A stretch of 64,000 nt of DNA, taken from contig NZ_AQXQ01000012.1 in assembly GCF_000376865.1 (NCBI RefSeq), forward strand, positions 806,001-870,000, given 5' to 3'. Below, piece after piece: positions 52,876 through 63,441 of the stretch (positions are counted from its first letter, which is position 1; each line of letters begins with the position of its first letter). A program made the position numbers and the translations under genes. The notes under the pieces are model-generated. The model saw only the letters and a list, made by a program, of their open reading frames with translations, had not been told where the DNA came from and searched no databases. The DNA is from Thioalkalivibrio sp. ALJ7 (GTDB taxonomy: Bacteria; Pseudomonadota; Gammaproteobacteria; Ectothiorhodospirales; Ectothiorhodospiraceae).

Positions 52876-53378
52876 GGTGTCTGGCCTCCTTGGTGTGTCC
52901 AATTAGCACAACGAGTCTGTGTCATAGCTAATTTCGCTTCAAATCAATCTTACCTGTCACAACATAAGATTAATGAATGGGGCGATATCCTTATTTATGG
53001 GTTCGCTAATTTAGAACATTATTAACGCCGAATATTAGGCCTTCGTCGACCATGCGGGCTCGGGTTGAGTTTAGAGATTGCAAGAAAACACATCCTGCCA
53101 GAATTCGCGACCGCCAGAAGAATACCGAAGGGGCCGCACAGGCGTTGAGAAACACGGAAGCGGGGGTAAAACCGGGACTGGGGTCTTGCGGTTGGGTCAA
53201 ATGGGCCGATCTAAAACCCGGCGCTTTATGGACTATCTTGTGCTACGTTCTGGATCGGCGAAGCGACACGCCCGGCCTTTAGATCGGCGTGGCTGCTTGC
53301 GAAACAAACACAACAAAAGGCGGCCATGTCCGCCCAACCCTTACGCCCACATCCAGCGTCGGCAGGAGAAAAAGCCCC
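52876..53378. promoter_or_regulatory. divergent promoter and leader region between aprM and sat
   Basis: About 500 bases. The apr-side half (52900-53050) is AT-rich and the sat-side half is GC-rich. On the sat side TTGCGG, 18 bases, TCTAAA is a possible promoter. GCCGATCTAAA (53205-53215) and TTTAGATCGGC (53278-53288) form an exact 11-bp inverted repeat with a 62-base spacer. The plus-strand frame crossing this stretch does not look like a gene. Confidence 0.5.
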
Positions 53379-54572
53379 ATGATCAAACCACACGGTGCAG
53401 ACACCCTGAAGCCCCTGTTTGTCTACGACCCCGAACAACATCACGCCCTGATGCAGGAGGCGGAAAACCTCCCCTCGGTGATGATCAGCTCGGCCGCCGC
53501 GGGCAACGCGGTGATGATGGGCGGGGGATATTTCACCCCGCTGACCGGCTTCATGAATGTCGCCGACGCCATGAGCTGTGCCGAGAACATGCGGACCACC
53601 AGCGGCCTGTTCTTCCCGGTGCCGGTCGTCAACCTGATCGAGAACGCCGACGCCATCCGCGGAGCCAAGCGGGTCGCCCTACGCGACCCCAACATGGAGG
53701 GCAATCCGGTCCTGGCCATCCAGGACGTCGAGGCGATCGAAGAGTTCTCGCCGGAACAAATGGAGACCATGACCCAGAAGGTCTATGGCACGACCGACCG
53801 CGAACACCCGGGTGTCGACGCCTTCAACAGCGCCGGCCGCATCTGCGTCTCCGGGCCGATTCAGGTCCTGCACTTTTCCTATTTCCAGGACGACTTCCCG
53901 GATACCTTCCGCACTGCGGTCGAGATCCGCAACGAGATCGCGGAACGTGGCTGGAATACGGTGGTGGCATTCCAGACCCGTAACCCGATGCACCGCGCCC
54001 ACGAAGAGCTCTGCCGCATGGCGATGGAGCAGATTGGGGCCGACGGCGTGGTGATCCACATGCTGCTGGGCAAGCTCAAGCCCGGCGACATTCCGGCGCC
54101 GGTGCGCGATGCCGCCATCCGCAAGATGGCCGAGATCTACTTCCCGCCGAACACCGTGATGATTACCGGTTACGGCTTCGACATGCTCTACGCAGGCCCG
54201 CGGGAGGCGGTTCTGCACGCCCTCTTCCGTCAGAACATGGGAGCCACGCATTTCATCATCGGGCGTGATCACGCCGGGGTCGGGGATTACTACGGGCCAT
54301 TCGACGCCCAGACCATCTTCGATACCGAGGTACCGGACGACGCCCTGGAGATCGAGATCTTCCGCGCCGACCACACGGCCTACTCGAAGAAGCTCAACCG
54401 GGTCGTGATGATGTGCGACGCGCCCGACCACGCCAAGGAAGACTTTGTCCTCCTGTCCGGGACCAAGGTGCGTGAGATGCTGGGCCGTGGCGAGGCACCC
54501 CCGCAGGAATTCTCCCGCCCCGAAGTGGCGGAGATCCTGATGGACTACTACCAGCAGCTCAACCAGAAGTAG
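53379..54572 (+). CDS. sat: sulfate adenylyltransferase (ATP sulfurylase), dissimilatory type
   Basis: 397 residues. VVAFQTRNPMHRAHEEL holds the QxRNP and HxxH motifs that bind ATP and APS, and IIGRDHAGVGDYYGPFDAQ is the second conserved block. It converts APS and pyrophosphate to ATP and sulfate, the energy-yielding last step of the Apr pathway. The ATG at 53379 follows CAGGAGAA. It is divergent from aprMBA across a 500-base shared region, so the two steps can be co-regulated. A bidirectional terminator follows. Confidence 0.96.
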   Translation: MIKPHGADTLKPLFVYDPEQHHALMQEAENLPSVMISSAAAGNAVMMGGGYFTPLTGFMNVADAMSCAENMRTTSGLFFPVPVVNLIENADAIRGAKRVALRDPNMEGNPVLAIQDVEAIEEFSPEQMETMTQKVYGTTDREHPGVDAFNSAGRICVSGPIQVLHFSYFQDDFPDTFRTAVEIRNEIAERGWNTVVAFQTRNPMHRAHEELCRMAMEQIGADGVVIHMLLGKLKPGDIPAPVRDAAIRKMAEIYFPPNTVMITGYGFDMLYAGPREAVLHALFRQNMGATHFIIGRDHAGVGDYYGPFDAQTIFDTEVPDDALEIEIFRADHTAYSKKLNRVVMMCDAPDHAKEDFVLLSGTKVREMLGRGEAPPQEFSRPEVAEILMDYYQQLNQK

Positions 54573-54637
54573 AGGGCGGTTAGGGGCTAAGCCCGGAACG
54601 GGCCGGCCCCGTCTCCAAGGCGCCGATCAAACGAAAA

Positions 54638-54682
54638 ACCGCCAAGGCCGGCCGGAACGGACCGCCTTGGCGGTAATTTTTT
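54638..54682. terminator. bidirectional terminator between sat and the CBS gene
   Basis: ACCGCCAAGGC (54638-54648) pairs with GCCTTGGCGGT (54664-54674), followed by AATTTTTT on the plus strand; the minus strand also shows TTTTTCG after the stem. Confidence 0.9.
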
Positions 54683-54684
54683 GG

Positions 54685-55287
54685 TTAGTACGCCTTGGTC
54701 AGCGCGGACTGAATCTGCGCAAAGGTCCGGGCAACGTCGAAGGTCTGGACCTCCAGCCCTAACTGACGGCCGATCTGAGTCGCCGAGAATATCCCCCGAA
54801 TGCAGGTCTCCCCGGTCTCCGGATTGGTCTGACCCACCAGCGCGTGCTGTCGCCCCCAGTTCTTCAGGGTCGCGATGATGTCACCTACGTCGGCCCGCAT
54901 CACCCGATGCATGTCGAGCAGGTCAATATCCTCCACGGGGGCCATCAGGTCGCGGACCCGGAGATCCTCATGCTTCATGCCCCGCTCGTTCACCATCTGG
55001 ATCGGGCGCTCGCCCTGGGTATCGCGCGCCGTGATCAGGCCGCGGACGCGCGACTCGTCGACCACAACCAGCAAGCGGACGCCCTTGGCGATCATCTCCT
55101 CGGTCGCTTGACCCAGCGTCGCATCGGGCCCAATGGTGGCGACCGGAACCTTGCGAAAATCGGTCATCACACAAAGCGCCGAGGAGGCCATCGTCACCTG
55201 AGGCGCCTCTTCGGTCACCTGCTGCAGGCCGGTTCCGAGGTTGGCCTTGTGGGAAGGCAGGGGCTTGTGCGGGCTTTCTGCGGTCAT
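54685..55287 (-). CDS. tandem CBS-domain protein
   Basis: 200 residues. Two CBS domains: about 47-100 (KVPVATIGPDATLGQATEEMIAKGVRLLVVVDESRVRGLITARD) and about 112-195 (VRDLMAPVEDIDLLDMHRVMRADVGDIIATLKNWGRQHALV). Stand-alone CBS pairs bind adenine nucleotides. Its place beside sat (which handles AMP-derived APS and ATP) makes nucleotide sensing in sulfur metabolism an attractive guess, not more. The first 35 residues are hydrophilic and unrelated. Confidence 0.85.
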   Translation of the reverse strand: MTAESPHKPLPSHKANLGTGLQQVTEEAPQVTMASSALCVMTDFRKVPVATIGPDATLGQATEEMIAKGVRLLVVVDESRVRGLITARDTQGERPIQMVNERGMKHEDLRVRDLMAPVEDIDLLDMHRVMRADVGDIIATLKNWGRQHALVGQTNPETGETCIRGIFSATQIGRQLGLEVQTFDVARTFAQIQSALTKAY

Positions 55288-55422
55288 CGTGCTCTCTCCA
55301 TCCAGGGAAGGTCCCTAAGACGATGCACTGCTTGGCGTCTGCGGACAAGCCAAAATCTGACCCGCGAATTAACGAGCGCACCATTCCAGGGCCTCAGCCC
55401 CAGGGTGAAGTCCGCCAAGGGC

Positions 55423-55965
55423 TCACATCCGAGCCGCGACCACACTCGATTCTTCCGGCGTAGTCCGGATCTCGAAGGCCATGCTGTCCAGGTCGCCAAT
55501 GGCCCAGGTCGCCTCGGGCGCACCGAGCCCCGCCACCGTCCCGGGATTTACCAGCCAGGTCGAGCCATTCTGGACATGAGGCTGCTGTCGGATCTCGGTT
55601 TCGTGACTGTGACCGCAACAGACCAGATCGTAGTCACCCGTGCATGCCATCGCGTGGGCATGGTGAGGGTAGTGAGTGACAAAGATGCGCCGCCCGCCCA
55701 GGGTGATCGAGGCATCCTGCCCGTAGTAGGTCAGCAGGCCATCGGACTGGTGGGCAATGCGCGAGATCGCCACCGGATCACCCAGGTTATTGCCATGCAC
55801 CGCGTGGATCGGAATACCGAGCTTCAGCGAGGCGCGCAGGGTATTCCCGCCAATCAGGTCACCGCAGTGGATCGCCACCTCGGCCCCTTCGGCAATACCG
55901 GCCTCGATCGCCCGCGCCAGCATAGGGCCGCGGTCATGGCTGTCGGAAACAATACATACCTTCAT
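55423..55965 (-). CDS. YfcE/MJ0936-type metallophosphoesterase
   Basis: 180 residues. The five calcineurin-like motifs are present: SDSHD, HCGDLIG, GNNLGD (in place of GNCD), THYPHHAH and GHSHE, followed by LVNPGTV. It binds two metal ions (usually Mn) and cleaves phosphodiesters; the natural substrate of the family is uncertain. The ATG at 55965 gives MKVCIVSDSHD, the family start. Confidence 0.9.
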   Translation of the reverse strand: MKVCIVSDSHDRGPMLARAIEAGIAEGAEVAIHCGDLIGGNTLRASLKLGIPIHAVHGNNLGDPVAISRIAHQSDGLLTYYGQDASITLGGRRIFVTHYPHHAHAMACTGDYDLVCCGHSHETEIRQQPHVQNGSTWLVNPGTVAGLGAPEATWAIGDLDSMAFEIRTTPEESSVVAARM

Positions 55966-56380
55966 AGGATTCGCAGACCTTTTTGTCGTCGATCGGGTTG
56001 ATTTGTGATGCCTACTGCATGAACCGCCACAGGAGCGTTGACCCGCGTTTTCGGGATCGATGACCAACCAGCTGGCTTCCGTAATTTAATCACATTCTAA
56101 TTGAAGACTGCCTTCACGCACGAGTCGATTTTACTTGCTGACAATCCGCGGCGAGCAAAGGGCGTTCGAGCTTCATTACCGAACCCTAATGCCGCAAATC
56201 TGCCTATTTTAATCAAGAATGGCCGCGTTAATTTACCCGCGTCTCTCGTCACAATCGGGATGATCGAAGTGTCTTGTGTCGGTCACCCCGGAACTGCATA
56301 GTGGGGGCAACCCTGTGAGAACGCGACAGGGGGAAACAATTATATCGTGATTGTCTAAACCATTAAGGCGCTAACGATTT
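55966..56380. promoter_or_regulatory. AT-rich upstream region of the second soeABC set
   Basis: About 415 bases without a gene, distinctly richer in A+T than the rest of the window between about 56080 and 56380. It must carry the soeA promoter of the second set and that of the phosphoesterase. I see no FNR box and no clear -35/-10 pair. A 66-codon TTG frame is not convincing. Confidence 0.5.
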
Positions 56381-59242
56381 ATGGCACAGACCCCCTCGCA
56401 GGAAATCAAGAACACCACTTGTTACATGTGCGCCTGCCGTTGCGGCATCCGGGTGCACTTGCGGGATGGGGAGGTTCGCTACATCGATGGCAACCCCGAC
56501 CACCCGATCAACGAAGGCGTGATCTGCGCGAAAGGTGCCTCCGGCATCATGAAGCAGCACTCGCCGGCACGCCTGACCCAGCCACTGCGCCGCAAGGCGG
56601 GCGCCGAACGCGGCGATGGCGAATTCGAGCCGATCTCCTGGGAGGAGACCTTCGAAATCCTCTCCGAACGCCTCGGCCACATCCGCGAGACCGACCCGAA
56701 ACGCTTTGCCCTGTTCACCGGACGCGACCAGATGCAGGCGCTGACCGGCCTGTTCGCCAAGCAGTTCGGCACCCCCAACTACGCGGCCCACGGCGGCTTC
56801 TGCTCGGTCAACATGGCCGCCGGCATGATCTACACCATCGGTGGCTCGTTCTGGGAGTTCGGTGGGCCCGATCTCGAACGCTCCAAACTGTTCGTGATGA
56901 TCGGCACCGCCGAGGATCACCACTCCAACCCGCTGAAGGTCGCGATCTCGAAATTCAAGCGCCAGGGCGGACGCTTCATCTCCATCAACCCGGTGCGCAC
57001 GGGCTATTCTGCGATCGCCGACGAATGGGTCCCGATTCGTCCGGGCACCGACGGCGCCCTGCTGCTGGCTCTGATCCACGAGATCATGAACAAGGGGCTG
57101 TACGACCGCGATTTCCTGGTCCGCTACAGCAACGCCGGCCAGCTGGTAAACATGGACGAGGACAGCGATGCCTTCGGCATGTTCCTGCGCGAGGAAGCAC
57201 CGCCGGAAGAAGGCTGTTACGACGCACAGAACCAGCTCTGGTGGGACCGCAAGACGGGCCGCCCGGTAACGACCCATACCCCAGGCGCCGACCCGTACCT
57301 GCTGGGTGAGTTCACCCTGCAAGACGGCACCCGCACCAAACCCTCGTTCCAGCTGTTGCAGGATCGGGTCGCCGAATACACCCCCGAATGGGCCGAACGG
57401 ATCACCGGCATCTCGGCCAAGGATATCCGCCGCCTGGCCCATGAAATGGGTGTAACGGCTCGCGATCAGCGCATCGAACTTCCGATCGCCTGGACCGATT
57501 CCTGGGGCGAGGAACACGAGTCGGTGACCGGTAACCCGGTCTCCTTCCACGCGATGCGCGGCCTGGCCGCGCACTCGAACGGCTTTCACACGATCCGCTC
57601 GCTATCGATCCTGATGTCCCTGCTGGGCACAATCGACCGGCCTGGCGGTTTCCGCCACAAAGCCCCGTTCCCACGCCCGATTCCGCCCTGTGCGCGCACC
57701 CCGAAGGGGCCGGAAGGCGTACAGCCCGGCAAGCCGCTGGACGGCATGGTACTCGGCTGGCCGGCCAGCCCGGACGATCTGTTCGTGGACGACAAGGGCG
57801 AGCCCGTGCGCCTCGACAAGGCCTTCTCCTGGGAGTACCCGTTGGCCGTGCACGGCATGATGCACAACGCGATCACCAACGCCTGGCGCGGGGATCCCTA
57901 CCCGATCGACACCCTGCTGATCTTCATGGCCAACATGGCGTGGAACTCGACCATGAATACGGAAGAGGTCCGCAAGATGCTGAACGACAAGGACGACAAC
58001 GGGGAATACAAGATCCCGTTCCTGGTCGTGGCGGATGCCTTCCAGTCCGAGATGACGGCGTTCGCCGACCTGATCCTGCCGGACACCACTTATCTCGAGC
58101 GCCACGACGTGATGTCCATGCTGGACCGTCCGATCTCCGAGTTCGACGGGCCGGTGGACTCGGTGCGCATTCCCGTCGTCCCGCCCAAGGGCGAGTGCAA
58201 GCCGTTCCAGGAGGTGCTGATCGAACTCGGCTCGCGCCTGAAGCTGCCGGCATTCGTGAACGACAAGGGCGAACGCAAGTTCCGCGACTACCCCGACTTC
58301 GTCGTCAACTACGAGACCGAACCGGGCTCCGGCATCGGCTTCCTGGCCGGCTGGCGCGGCAAGGGCGGGGAGAAGTCCCTGCGCGGCGAACCGAACCCCA
58401 ACCAGTGGGAGATGTACGCCCAGAACAACTGCGTGTTCCAGTACGAGCTGCCGCGCAGCTACCAGTACATGCGCAACTGGAACAAGGGGTATCTGGAGTG
58501 GTCTCAGCGCAACCGCATCACGCGCTTTGGCGAGCCGATCCTGATCCACCTCTACTCCGAGGTGCTAATGAAGTTCCGCGCCGCCGCCCAAGGCAAGGGC
58601 CCCTCGCGCAAGGCGCCGGCCCACCTGGCCAAGCGTGTCGAGACCTTCTTCGACCCGCTACCGTTCTACTACGACCCGCTGGAATACCAGTCCACCAACA
58701 AGCACACCTACCCGCTAGCCGCGATCACGCAACGGCCGATGGCGATGTACCACTCCTGGGACTCCCAGAATGCCTGGCTGCGTCAGATCCACGCGCACAA
58801 CGTGCTGTACGTCAATTCACGTACCGCCAAGGCGGCCGGGATCCACGACGAAGACTGGATCTGGGTGGAAAGTCAGTGGGGCCGGGTGCGCTGTATGGCC
58901 AAGTACTCGGAAGCGGTCGAGCCCGGCACGGTCTGGACCTGGAACGCGATCGGCAAGGCCGCAGGCGCCTGGAACCTGACGCCGAAAGCGAACGAGTCGC
59001 GCAAGGGTTTCCTGCTGAATCACCTGATCTCCGAGGAGCTCCCGGGCGATGAAGGCCCGATCTCCAACTCCGACCCGGTGACCGGCCAGGCCGCCTGGTA
59101 CGACGTACGCGTTCGCATCTACAAGGCCGAAGAAGGGGAGCCGAAGGAGACTTCGCCCCAGTTCAAGTCCCTCAAACCCTATCCCGGCCAATCCACACGG
59201 GCTCGTGTAGTGAACTTCTTTGCGGGCCTGGGGAAACGCTGA
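56381..59242 (+). CDS. soeA: sulfite dehydrogenase molybdopterin subunit SoeA, second set
   Basis: 953 residues. The 4Fe-4S site uses C14, C17, C21 and C49 (NTTCYMCACRCG and VICAKGASG). LFTGRDQMQALTGLFAKQFG and HGGFCSVNMAAGMIYTIGG follow, matching the first copy (36463-39378) block by block; the C-terminal NSDPVTGQAAWYDVRV is also shared. No twin-arginine signal, so it is cytoplasmic. It heads a second soeABC set in the opposite orientation. Whether the two sets share substrate is not clear. No strong Shine-Dalgarno precedes the ATG. Confidence 0.9.
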   Translation: MAQTPSQEIKNTTCYMCACRCGIRVHLRDGEVRYIDGNPDHPINEGVICAKGASGIMKQHSPARLTQPLRRKAGAERGDGEFEPISWEETFEILSERLGHIRETDPKRFALFTGRDQMQALTGLFAKQFGTPNYAAHGGFCSVNMAAGMIYTIGGSFWEFGGPDLERSKLFVMIGTAEDHHSNPLKVAISKFKRQGGRFISINPVRTGYSAIADEWVPIRPGTDGALLLALIHEIMNKGLYDRDFLVRYSNAGQLVNMDEDSDAFGMFLREEAPPEEGCYDAQNQLWWDRKTGRPVTTHTPGADPYLLGEFTLQDGTRTKPSFQLLQDRVAEYTPEWAERITGISAKDIRRLAHEMGVTARDQRIELPIAWTDSWGEEHESVTGNPVSFHAMRGLAAHSNGFHTIRSLSILMSLLGTIDRPGGFRHKAPFPRPIPPCARTPKGPEGVQPGKPLDGMVLGWPASPDDLFVDDKGEPVRLDKAFSWEYPLAVHGMMHNAITNAWRGDPYPIDTLLIFMANMAWNSTMNTEEVRKMLNDKDDNGEYKIPFLVVADAFQSEMTAFADLILPDTTYLERHDVMSMLDRPISEFDGPVDSVRIPVVPPKGECKPFQEVLIELGSRLKLPAFVNDKGERKFRDYPDFVVNYETEPGSGIGFLAGWRGKGGEKSLRGEPNPNQWEMYAQNNCVFQYELPRSYQYMRNWNKGYLEWSQRNRITRFGEPILIHLYSEVLMKFRAAAQGKGPSRKAPAHLAKRVETFFDPLPFYYDPLEYQSTNKHTYPLAAITQRPMAMYHSWDSQNAWLRQIHAHNVLYVNSRTAKAAGIHDEDWIWVESQWGRVRCMAKYSEAVEPGTVWTWNAIGKAAGAWNLTPKANESRKGFLLNHLISEELPGDEGPISNSDPVTGQAAWYDVRVRIYKAEEGEPKETSPQFKSLKPYPGQSTRARVVNFFAGLGKR

Positions 59243-59260
59243 ACAATGTACACACTCGCG

Positions 59261-59363
59261 TTGGCACCCCAGGGTTTCCGAGACAAGGCGCGGTGCGCAG
59301 CCGGTAGTGGTTCTACCGGCAAGGGCCGCAACGCAGGATCGGGGAACCTGGGGTACCAACCCC
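59261..59363 (+). other. long structured element between soeA and soeB (second set)
   Basis: Bases 59261-59281 pair with 59339-59359 over 21 positions with two mismatches and two G-T pairs. Inside lies a perfect 8-bp hairpin (GCCGGTAG 59300-59307, CTACCGGC 59313-59320). The right arm can instead form a local hairpin GGGGT/ACCCC (59350-59363), so two folds compete. It could be a regulatory RNA leader of soeB, a processing site or an inverted-repeat remnant. I match it to no known riboswitch class. Confidence 0.55.
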
Positions 59364-59447
59364 ACAAACCATTGAAAAGCAGGGGCTCGGCCGCCCGTCG
59401 TTATCAGAAACGGGCATGCGCACGGCGTTGCGGCTCCCTTATGCAGA

Positions 59448-59466
59448 GTGACTGCACGGCAGTCAC
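59448..59466 (+). repeat. perfect hairpin before soeB (second set)
   Basis: GTGACTGC, loop ACG, GCAGTCAC. It lies 75 bases before the soeB start and after the long structured element, with no T-run. Confidence 0.55.
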
Positions 59467-59541
59467 CGCGCCTTGTTCGCACGCAAAAGCGACTCGAGCG
59501 CGAGTGCGCACATTGTGCAGTGTTCCCCCAGGAGGCAAGAA

Positions 59542-60273
59542 ATGACCCAACTCGCCCTCGTCATCGATCTCAACGTATGCGTGGGCTGCCACGCCTGCGT
59601 CACCAGCTGCAAGGAATGGAACACCTCCGGCGATGCCGGCCCGCTGGTCGACCAGAACCCCTACGATGCGGACCCGACCGGTACCTTCTTCAACCGAGTG
59701 CAGAGTTTCGAAGTCGGTGAGTACCCGAACACCGAGACGGTGCACTTTCCCAAGTCCTGTCTGCACTGCGAGGAACCACCCTGCGTGCCCGTCTGCCCGA
59801 CCGGGGCGTCCTACAAGCGCGAGTCGGACGGTATCGTGCTGGTCGACTACGACAAGTGCATCGGCTGCAAGTATTGCTCCTGGGCCTGCCCCTACGGCGT
59901 GCGCGAAGTGGATGCCGAAAGCAAGGTGATGACCAAGTGCACGCTGTGCGTAGACCGCATTTATAACGAGGAGCTGCCGGAATGGGACCGCAAGCCGGCC
60001 TGCGTACGCGCCTGTCCGACGAATGCGCGGTTGTACGGCGACATCCATGACCCCGAGTCGGTGGTCTCGAAGGCGATACGCGAGGCGGGGGGCTACCAAC
60101 TGATGCCCGAATGGGGCAGCAAGCCGGCCAATCACTACCTGCCGCGACGCAAGACCCAACTCACGATCCGCGAGGACGAGGTGGAACGCGCTGACAATCC
60201 GCTCAAGATTGACAGCCAGCTACCCAAGCCCGGACAGGAAGAACCCTCTCTCGACGACGTCACCAGCTGGTAA
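59542..60273 (+). CDS. soeB: sulfite dehydrogenase iron-sulfur subunit SoeB, second set
   Basis: 243 residues with four 4Fe-4S groups: CVGCHACVTSCKEWN, CLHCEEPPCVPVCPTGAS, CIGCKYCSWACPYGV, and CTLCVDRIYNEE continuing to PACVRACP. It matches the first SoeB over most of its length, with a longer C-terminal tail. AGGAGG before the ATG is strong. The gap from soeA is 299 bases, unusually large for subunits of one enzyme, and holds the structured element described separately. Confidence 0.92.
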   Translation: MTQLALVIDLNVCVGCHACVTSCKEWNTSGDAGPLVDQNPYDADPTGTFFNRVQSFEVGEYPNTETVHFPKSCLHCEEPPCVPVCPTGASYKRESDGIVLVDYDKCIGCKYCSWACPYGVREVDAESKVMTKCTLCVDRIYNEELPEWDRKPACVRACPTNARLYGDIHDPESVVSKAIREAGGYQLMPEWGSKPANHYLPRRKTQLTIREDEVERADNPLKIDSQLPKPGQEEPSLDDVTSW

Positions 60274-60290
60274 TCAGGGACGAACAGACT

Positions 60291-61274
60291 ATGCATCCTG
60301 CCTTCTCGGTTATTTTCCTCACCACCCTGATCGGGGCCGGCCAGGGCCTGTTCCTGGCGCTGTTTGGTGCCGAGGCCCTGGGCCTGCTGGGGGTGCTGCC
60401 GGCCCCCAGTTCCGAATTCCTGGCGCTGGGGTCCGTACTCGCCCTGGTATTCCTGGTGCTCGGCCTGGTCGCCTCGTTCTTCCACCTGGGGCGTCCGGAA
60501 CGTGCCTGGCGCACGGCCACCAAGTGGCGCACCTCTTGGCTATCGCGCGAGGTGATTGTGCTGCCCGCATTCATGGGCCTCGTGTTCCTGTATGGGGCCG
60601 CCCACTGGTTCGGGGTCAACCCGGCCCTCGGCACACTGCCGGGTGAATACCCGATCCTGGCCACCATGCTGCTTGGGTCCCTCGGGGCACTACTCGCGGT
60701 CGTGCTGTATGTCACCACGGCGATGATCTACGCCTGCATCAAGTTCCTGCAGGAGTGGCACTCGCCACTGACCGTGGTCAACTACACGGTTCTCGGCGCC
60801 GCCTCCGGATTCACCCTGGCGGCCGCCTATTCGGCCTGGGCCGGCGTACCCCTGGTGACGTTCACGGCAACCATAGCGGTCGTTCTGACCCTGCTGGGAC
60901 TGGCCACCCGGGTCGCGTCGCTCGTACGCAACTCGCGCATCAAGGCCAAATCCACCGTACAAACCGCGATCGGCGTGAAGCATCCGAGGATCCAGCAGAA
61001 GTCCCAGGGCTTTATGGGCGGGTCGTTCAACACCCGGGAGTTCTTCCACCACATGTCGGCGGCGTTCCTGCGAGCCATGAAGTGGATCTTCCTGCTCGGG
61101 GCATTCGTGATCCCGGCTCTGCTGCTGGCCATCGTCCTCGTGACGCGTATCGACCCCGTCGGCGTCCTCATCGCCGCCTTCGTGATCCAGTATCTGGGAT
61201 TGGTCGCGGAACGGTGGTTCTTCTTCGCGCAGGCGAATCATCCGCAAAACATCTATTACCAGTCAGTCGGCTGA
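60291..61274 (+). CDS. soeC: sulfite dehydrogenase membrane subunit SoeC, second set
   Basis: 327 residues and about eight membrane segments, starting MHPAFSVIFLTTLIGAGQGL. TKWRTSWLSREVIVLPAFMG is the conserved DmsC-type loop. It ends near the last helix (RWFFFAQANHPQNIYYQSVG) without the extended tail of the first copy. It should pass electrons from SoeAB to quinone. It follows soeB by 17 bases and is followed by a terminator. Confidence 0.9.
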   Translation: MHPAFSVIFLTTLIGAGQGLFLALFGAEALGLLGVLPAPSSEFLALGSVLALVFLVLGLVASFFHLGRPERAWRTATKWRTSWLSREVIVLPAFMGLVFLYGAAHWFGVNPALGTLPGEYPILATMLLGSLGALLAVVLYVTTAMIYACIKFLQEWHSPLTVVNYTVLGAASGFTLAAAYSAWAGVPLVTFTATIAVVLTLLGLATRVASLVRNSRIKAKSTVQTAIGVKHPRIQQKSQGFMGGSFNTREFFHHMSAAFLRAMKWIFLLGAFVIPALLLAIVLVTRIDPVGVLIAAFVIQYLGLVAERWFFFAQANHPQNIYYQSVG

Positions 61275-61281
61275 AACCTTG

Positions 61282-61307
61282 CGAGGGGCGAATTCATTCG
61301 CCCCTCG
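61282..61307 (+). terminator. hairpin after soeC (second set)
   Basis: CGAGGGGCGAA, loop TTCA, TTCGCCCCTCG: a perfect 11-bp stem between the convergent soeC and the 391-residue gene. Only TTA follows, so the T-run is weak. Confidence 0.75.
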
Positions 61308-61327
61308 TTACCAACCTCGCACCGCCT

Positions 61328-63302
<1,975 letters not shown>

Positions 63303-63345
63303 ACCCACGCCGGGGGACGCTGAAAGGCGCCGCCCTGGAAGCAAT

Positions 63346-63380
63346 CAGGCCCGCCCGGAAAGCCGGGCGGGCCTGTTGCG
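63346..63380. terminator. terminator between adk and the phosphofructokinase gene
   Basis: CAGGCCCGCCCGG, loop AAAG, CCGGGCGGGCCTG: a perfect 13-bp stem (63346-63358 with 63363-63375), followed by TTGCG. The T-run is short. Confidence 0.8.
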
Positions 63381-63441
63381 TTACGGGTACTGCGTTACAG
63401 GGTCAGCCGTACCAGGCGACCCGTCTCCTGCCTTTACTGCG

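Noticed and set aside
53052-53282. 76-codon frame in the apr-sat gap
   Set aside because: No Shine-Dalgarno and no recognisable pattern; the region is better explained as the sat promoter and leader.
56101-56301. 66-codon TTG frame upstream of the second soeA
   Set aside because: TTG start without ribosome site in an AT-rich promoter region.
59261-59363. Possible integron attC site or known riboswitch (Moco, cobalamin, TPP, c-di-GMP, guanidine)
   Set aside because: An attC site needs RYYYAAC at the left and GTTRRRY at the right; here the order is GTTGG to CCAAC. None of the conserved core sequences of the listed riboswitches is present.
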